NCBI GenBank assembly: GCA_046727755.1
Contig: JBKPDG010000067.1
Coordinates: 1-17,250, forward strand
Direction of reading: 5' to 3'
Length of the DNA stretch: 17,250 nucleotides
DNA from: JALZAA01 sp046727755
GTDB taxonomy: Bacteria > Actinomycetota > Acidimicrobiia > IMCC26256 > JACDBD01
Each line of letters begins with the position of its first letter. Position 1 is the first letter of the stretch. Under the pieces are notes generated by a model. It was not told the DNA's origin. It saw only the letters and a list, made by a program, of their open reading frames with translations, and made no database searches. The position numbers and the translations under genes were made by a program. Of the stretch, positions 13,446 through 17,250 are shown one piece after another.

Positions 13446-15229
13446 CGCGTCAGCACCCACGCACCGAGGGGGCCGGGCTCGGCCCGCCAGCCGTCGGGCA
13501 CCCACACGGTGCAGTCGGGCTCGGCGACGACTTCGGGGCCGCGCACCGTCGGCCGGTCGACAGGCGGGAGCTCGGCGGGCGACAGCGGCGCGGGACGCCG
13601 GGCGCGGACTCGCAGCGCGACGATCTCCACTGGTGCATCTGGCCGGGCGAAGCCGTTGCGGCGCTCGTGCTCGGCGGCGAACGCGTCCACACCGGTCACC
13701 GTGAGTTCGTGGCTCTGGCCGGCGTAGCGACAGTCGAGCAACCGCTCGACCTCGACGTCGTCAGCGGGGCCGCCCACGAGCGCGACCGCCTCGTCGGCAA
13801 CACGGCCGAGCGCCGCGTCGACTCCCTCGTGGTCGAGCGGTTCCGGCCAGGAGCGGACCAGCTCGCGCTGGCGTGGCGAGCACACGAGGCCCACGGCCGA
13901 CAACACGCCGGCGCGTGGCGGGACGATCACTGCCCGCATGCCGAGCGCGCCGGCGATCGCGCACGCGTGCAGCGGGCCGGCGCCGCCGAACGCGACCAGC
14001 GCCAGGTCCCGGGGGTCGACGCCGCGTTCGACGGTGACGACGCGAACGGCGCGTTCCATGGCGGCGTCGACGACCGCGACCACCCCATCCGCGCTTACGC
14101 GCGCGCGGTCGAGGGCGTGCCGCGCCGCTTTCGGGTCGAGACGACCCAGGCCGGAGAACGCGGCCTGGATCGGGATGCGCCCGAGGACGAGGTCGGCGTC
14201 CGTCACCGTTGGTTGCTCACCTCCCCGTCCGTAACAGGCCGGGCCGGGCATTGCTCCGGCGCTGTCGGGGCCGACGACGAGGGCGCCACCGGCGTCGAGC
14301 CGCGCGATGGAGCCGCCGCCGGCGCCGATGGTGTGGATGTCGAGGGCGGGCAGCCGGATCGGATAGCCGGCGACGATCCGTGACGGCGCCGGCTCGGGCA
14401 CGCCGCCACGCACCAGGCACACGTCGGTGCTCGTGCCGCCCATGTCGAACGAGACGGCGTCCGGGAACCCGCATGCGATCGCCACTGCCGCTGCTGCGCG
14501 CACGCCGCCCGCCGGTCCCGAGAGCAGCAGCGCCGCCGGTCGATCGGCGGCTTCGGCGGCGGGCACCAGTCCCCCTTCCGACGTCATCACGAGCGCTTCG
14601 AGCGCCAACGCGTCGAGACCGAGGAGATAGTCGCGGCACACCGGCCGAAGGGCGGCGTTGGCCACCGTCGTGACGACGCGTTCGTACTCGCGGAACTCCG
14701 GCGAAACCTCGTTCGAGCACGTCACATCGAGCCCGCGAGCCGCGAGCTCCTTGGCGACGAGCTGCTCATGGGCGGCGTCGAGGTCGGCGTGCAGTAAACA
14801 CACCGCGACGGCGTCAACGCCGTCCGACAAGGCCGGGATGCTCGCAGGGTCGAGCGCCTCGATCTCGCGACCGTGGCCGTCGAGCCGGCCGCCGACCTCG
14901 ACGCGTAGGTCGCGCGCGACGAGCGGCGGCGGTCGGTCGGCCATCGGGTCATAGAGCGAAGGCCGCACCTGGCGGGCGATCTCGATCACATCGGCGAAAC
15001 CCCGCGTCGTTACGAGCGCGACGCGACCACCCCGTCCCTGCAGCAAGGCGTTGGTCGCGACCGTCGTGCCGTGCGCCAGCAACGCGGCGGACGTGCCCGC
15101 GCCGGCGTCGTCGAGCGCCGCCCGCAGCGCGTGCGTCGGGTCGTCGGGAGTCGACGGCACCTTGACCACGCGCCCGTCGTCGGCGACGAGGTCGGTGAAT
15201 GTTCCCCCGGTGTCGACGCCGACGCGCAC
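13442..15229 (-). CDS. hyuA: Hydantoinase A / oxoprolinase alpha-like subunit
   Basis: A 595-residue ASKHA-fold ATPase subunit, partner of HyuB. N-terminal VGVDTGGTFTDLV (3-15) is the first phosphate-binding loop. HGTTVATNALLQGRGGRVAL (53-72) and TRGFADVIEIARQ follow. FDMGGTSTDVCLV (261-273) is the second phosphate loop, then HTIGAGGGSIA (299-309), ACYGRGGEQPTVTDADL (331-347) and DLALVAFGGAGPLHA (408-422). It is shorter than many HyuA proteins (650-700), mainly at the C-terminus. GTG at 15229 gives the family's typical start; the frame is open further upstream only as shadow of the antiporter gene. It lies 28 bases after that gene, in one operon. Confidence 0.93.
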   Translation of the reverse strand: MRVGVDTGGTFTDLVADDGRVVKVPSTPDDPTHALRAALDDAGAGTSAALLAHGTTVATNALLQGRGGRVALVTTRGFADVIEIARQVRPSLYDPMADRPPPLVARDLRVEVGGRLDGHGREIEALDPASIPALSDGVDAVAVCLLHADLDAAHEQLVAKELAARGLDVTCSNEVSPEFREYERVVTTVANAALRPVCRDYLLGLDALALEALVMTSEGGLVPAAEAADRPAALLLSGPAGGVRAAAAVAIACGFPDAVSFDMGGTSTDVCLVRGGVPEPAPSRIVAGYPIRLPALDIHTIGAGGGSIARLDAGGALVVGPDSAGAMPGPACYGRGGEQPTVTDADLVLGRIPIQAAFSGLGRLDPKAARHALDRARVSADGVVAVVDAAMERAVRVVTVERGVDPRDLALVAFGGAGPLHACAIAGALGMRAVIVPPRAGVLSAVGLVCSPRQRELVRSWPEPLDHEGVDAALGRVADEAVALVGGPADDVEVERLLDCRYAGQSHELTVTGVDAFAAEHERRNGFARPDAPVEIVALRVRARRPAPLSPAELPPVDRPTVRGPEVVAEPDCTVWVPDGWRAEPGPLGAWVLTR

Positions 15230-15257
15230 GGCAACCAGGCTCGCGCGGCGACGGTGG

Positions 15258-17250
15258 TCAGCGCCGGAGGCGAAGGCGGCCCCGCCGGCCGGTGCGGACG
15301 CCACCGGTGACGGCGTCGCGCACGGCGCGCTTCGCCGCGTCGCCGAGCTTGCGGCCGTTGCCGTCGGTGAGCTCGAAGCGGTCGGCGGCCTGGCCATTCA
15401 CGGTCAGCACCTGCGCCGAGTGCACATTGACGCCGGCGCTGGCGAACCCGACCGTGATCGCATGCAGCAATCCGGGGCAGTCGGGACACCGAACCTCGGC
15501 CAGCGTGTACCACGGCGAGCCGTCGTCGTCGAAGGCGATCTCGGCGCCCGGCGTGGCTGGCGCCTCGAGGGGCAGTTCGAACGCTGCGACGATGGCCGCC
15601 GTCAGCGCGTCGGCGTCGGGGGACGTGCGCGTGACGGGCAGGACCCGGAACGAGTCGAGCGCGCCACCGTCACCCCACGTGGCGACGACCGCATCCAGCA
15701 CCGTGAGCCCCGAGTCTGCGAGCGCGCCCGAGACCGTTGCGAGCAGCGCGGGCCGGTCGCGTGAAGCGACCTCCACCCGAAACTCTCCGCCGTCGAGGGG
15801 TGCGACCGCGACGCGGGCGCGGCCCCGGGCCGGCGGCGGCTCGAGCAACGCCGCGGCCCGGGCAACGTCGGCCGCCTCTTGGGCCAGCAAGTAGGTGCGC
15901 GGCGCGTGCTCGATACGTTCGGCGACGGCGCGGTCGGCGCCGGCGATGCGCATCGCCTCGGCCCGGCGGCGCTCGACGAGGTTGCGGGCGTCGAGCCCCG
16001 TGAGATCGGGCTGCTCGAGCACGGCGAGCACGACGTCCTTCAGCTCGTCGAGCCGGGCGCGGTCCCATGGCTCGAGCCCGCCGAGGGCGAGGGTCAGGAG
16101 GTACAGGGCTCGCGTGCGCTCGGGACGGTCGAGGTGGGTGGCGAGCGCGAACACGCGCTCCTCGTCGAAGCCGTCGACCCGGTGGGCGGCGGCGCGCAAC
16201 AGTCCCGAATCGCCGACGAGCAGCGCGATCTCCTGCTCGGCGGCCGCCCCCAGGTCCAGGCGCCCGGCCAACCGGCGGGCGAGGTCGATCGGCGAGGCGT
16301 CCTCGCCGGCGGTGTCGAGGATGAGCGCTGCCAGCAGCAACCACTCGGGATGCTGCACGCGTGCGTATTCGGCCGCCGCCTGCTCGTCGGTCGCGACCAG
16401 ATCGCGGATCGCGTCGACGAGCGAGAAGCTGAGGACGTGCGACGGGTCGATGACGAACGGGTCGGCGCGCCGGCGCCGGATCGCCTCAGCCAGCTCCGGG
16501 AGTGCGCGCTCGAGGATGCCGGTCGCCTCGAGAAACCGCCACGTGCGAGCGTCGCCGGTTCGAAGCACCTCGAACAACCGGCGGGACGCGTCCCGGTCCC
16601 AACGCATTGGCGTGTCGCCCAGGTCACCGAGGTAGTCGAGGAGCGCGCGTCCGGGCCGGAGGTCGCCGCGGCTGATCGCTTGCGCGGCTTCCAGCGCGAG
16701 GGGCAGGGCCATGCCTTCGGGCGGCGACCCCGCGAGGCCGACCTCGCCGTCGCGTGTCACCAGCCACCGCCCGCCGGGAGGCCCTGTACTCGGGTGGCGA
16801 CGGTGCGCACGCTCGGCGCGCAGCTGTTGGAGACGCCAGCGCAACAGCGGCGGCGCGAGCAGCGTCGTGACCAGCACGACCAGCAGCAACGCCGCGTACT
16901 GCTCCTGATCGAGGATGGTCTCGCGCAGACCGATGGTCGCGAAGATCAACCCGACCTCCCCACGCGGGATCATGCCCAGCCCAATGAGGCGCTTGTCGCC
17001 GGGTGACCCGAACGCGCCCGCGGCGGAAGCGAGCTTCCCGACCACGGCGACGGCGAGCAACGCGCCCGCCACCGCCAGCACCGTCGGGTCGAAGAAGGCA
17101 TCGACGTCGACCTCGATGCCGATCTGGAGGAAGAACACCGGGATGAACAAGTGGCCGACCGGCGCGAGCTCGCGGGAGATGCGGTCGGAGACGGTGCTGC
17201 GCGACAGCGAGAGTCCGGCGACGAATGCGCCCACGATCGGCGCCAGCTGC
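15258..17250 (-). CDS. Cation/proton antiporter fused to GlnD-like HD and ACT domains (partial)
   Basis: The frame is open to the window edge, so the N-terminus is missing. Numbering here runs from GTG at 17234. Residues 1-133 are the last helices of a CPA2-type exchanger: GAFVAGLSLS, FIPVFFLQIGIEVDVDAFF, GLGMIPRGEVGLIFATIGL. A linker follows, then 190-430 resembles the part of GlnD after its nucleotidyltransferase domain (FLEATGILERALPEL, HPEWLLLAALILDTAG, RTRALYLLTLAL). Two ACT domains close the chain, at about 485-535 (VASRDRPALLATVSGALADSGL) and 577-635 (CPDCPGLLHAITVGFASAGV), both GlnD-like. The HD motif is degenerate: ILDTAG stands where GlnD has LHDIGKG. No nucleotidyltransferase domain is visible. 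RCK domains, usual on Kef-type exchangers, are absent here. A likely role is ion exchange gated by a small molecule, perhaps an amino acid. Confidence 0.85.
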   Translation of the reverse strand, partial: QLAPIVGAFVAGLSLSRSTVSDRISRELAPVGHLFIPVFFLQIGIEVDVDAFFDPTVLAVAGALLAVAVVGKLASAAGAFGSPGDKRLIGLGMIPRGEVGLIFATIGLRETILDQEQYAALLLVVLVTTLLAPPLLRWRLQQLRAERAHRRHPSTGPPGGRWLVTRDGEVGLAGSPPEGMALPLALEAAQAISRGDLRPGRALLDYLGDLGDTPMRWDRDASRRLFEVLRTGDARTWRFLEATGILERALPELAEAIRRRRADPFVIDPSHVLSFSLVDAIRDLVATDEQAAAEYARVQHPEWLLLAALILDTAGEDASPIDLARRLAGRLDLGAAAEQEIALLVGDSGLLRAAAHRVDGFDEERVFALATHLDRPERTRALYLLTLALGGLEPWDRARLDELKDVVLAVLEQPDLTGLDARNLVERRRAEAMRIAGADRAVAERIEHAPRTYLLAQEAADVARAAALLEPPPARGRARVAVAPLDGGEFRVEVASRDRPALLATVSGALADSGLTVLDAVVATWGDGGALDSFRVLPVTRTSPDADALTAAIVAAFELPLEAPATPGAEIAFDDDGSPWYTLAEVRCPDCPGLLHAITVGFASAGVNVHSAQVLTVNGQAADRFELTDGNGRKLGDAAKRAVRDAVTGGVRTGRRGRLRLRR

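Noticed and set aside
15879..17006. Plus-strand frame of 375 codons
   Set aside because: Antisense to the antiporter-GlnD fusion, with no recognisable domains.

Overview
The window is from a high-GC bacterium, most probably an actinobacterium and perhaps Acidimicrobiia-like; this is inferred, not proven. The reasons are strong G/C bias at third codon positions, long antisense shadow frames, a lysine/arginine-rich HU tail protein, several apparently leaderless starts behind TANNNT -10 boxes, and the grouping of hup, tRNA-Glu, tRNA-Gln, gltX and leuB. As I recall, M. tuberculosis has a similar neighbourhood (hupB, leuCD, gltS, leuB). Nearly all of the window is coding. The longest gaps are about 200 bases (856-1048 and 9987-10191), and the second holds a regulatory leader.

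Layout. (1) 1-855, minus: HU, then a very basic repeat protein in the same frame after a stop codon, then a terminator. (2) 1049-1306, plus: small protein of unknown function. (3) 1354-4869, minus: acyl-CoA dehydrogenase, gltX, a DUF218 membrane protein, tRNA-Gln(CUG), tRNA-Glu(CUC) and a terminator-like hairpin. The DUF218 gene ends inside tRNA-Gln. (4) 4892-5935: an AbiEi/DUF559-type gene, plus strand, lying between two nearly identical 43-bp palindromes in direct orientation. (5) 5923-10121, minus: a branched-chain amino acid operon, leuB-ilvE-cimA plus an unknown gene. A 15-residue leader peptide containing Val-Ile-Val-Ile, a hairpin and an intrinsic terminator precede it and look like a transcription attenuator. 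(6) 10159-11901, plus: membrane-anchored YceI protein, GreA-type factor and a secreted protein. (7) 11898-17250, minus: a cation/proton antiporter fused to the C-terminal half of GlnD (cut by the window edge), then hyuA and hyuB.

How the genes work together. CimA, LeuB and IlvE belong to the citramalate route to isoleucine, and LeuB and IlvE also serve leucine and valine; the Val/Ile-rich leader fits that. GltX sits with the two tRNAs that a non-discriminating GluRS would charge. The HyuA/HyuB pair is ATP-dependent hydantoinase/oxoprolinase-like, and its upstream neighbour joins an antiporter membrane domain to a nitrogen-sensor-like ACT module.

The strongest candidates for something undescribed are the antiporter-GlnD fusion, the palindrome-flanked AbiEi/DUF559 cassette, the leuB attenuator and the split HU/basic-tail pair.
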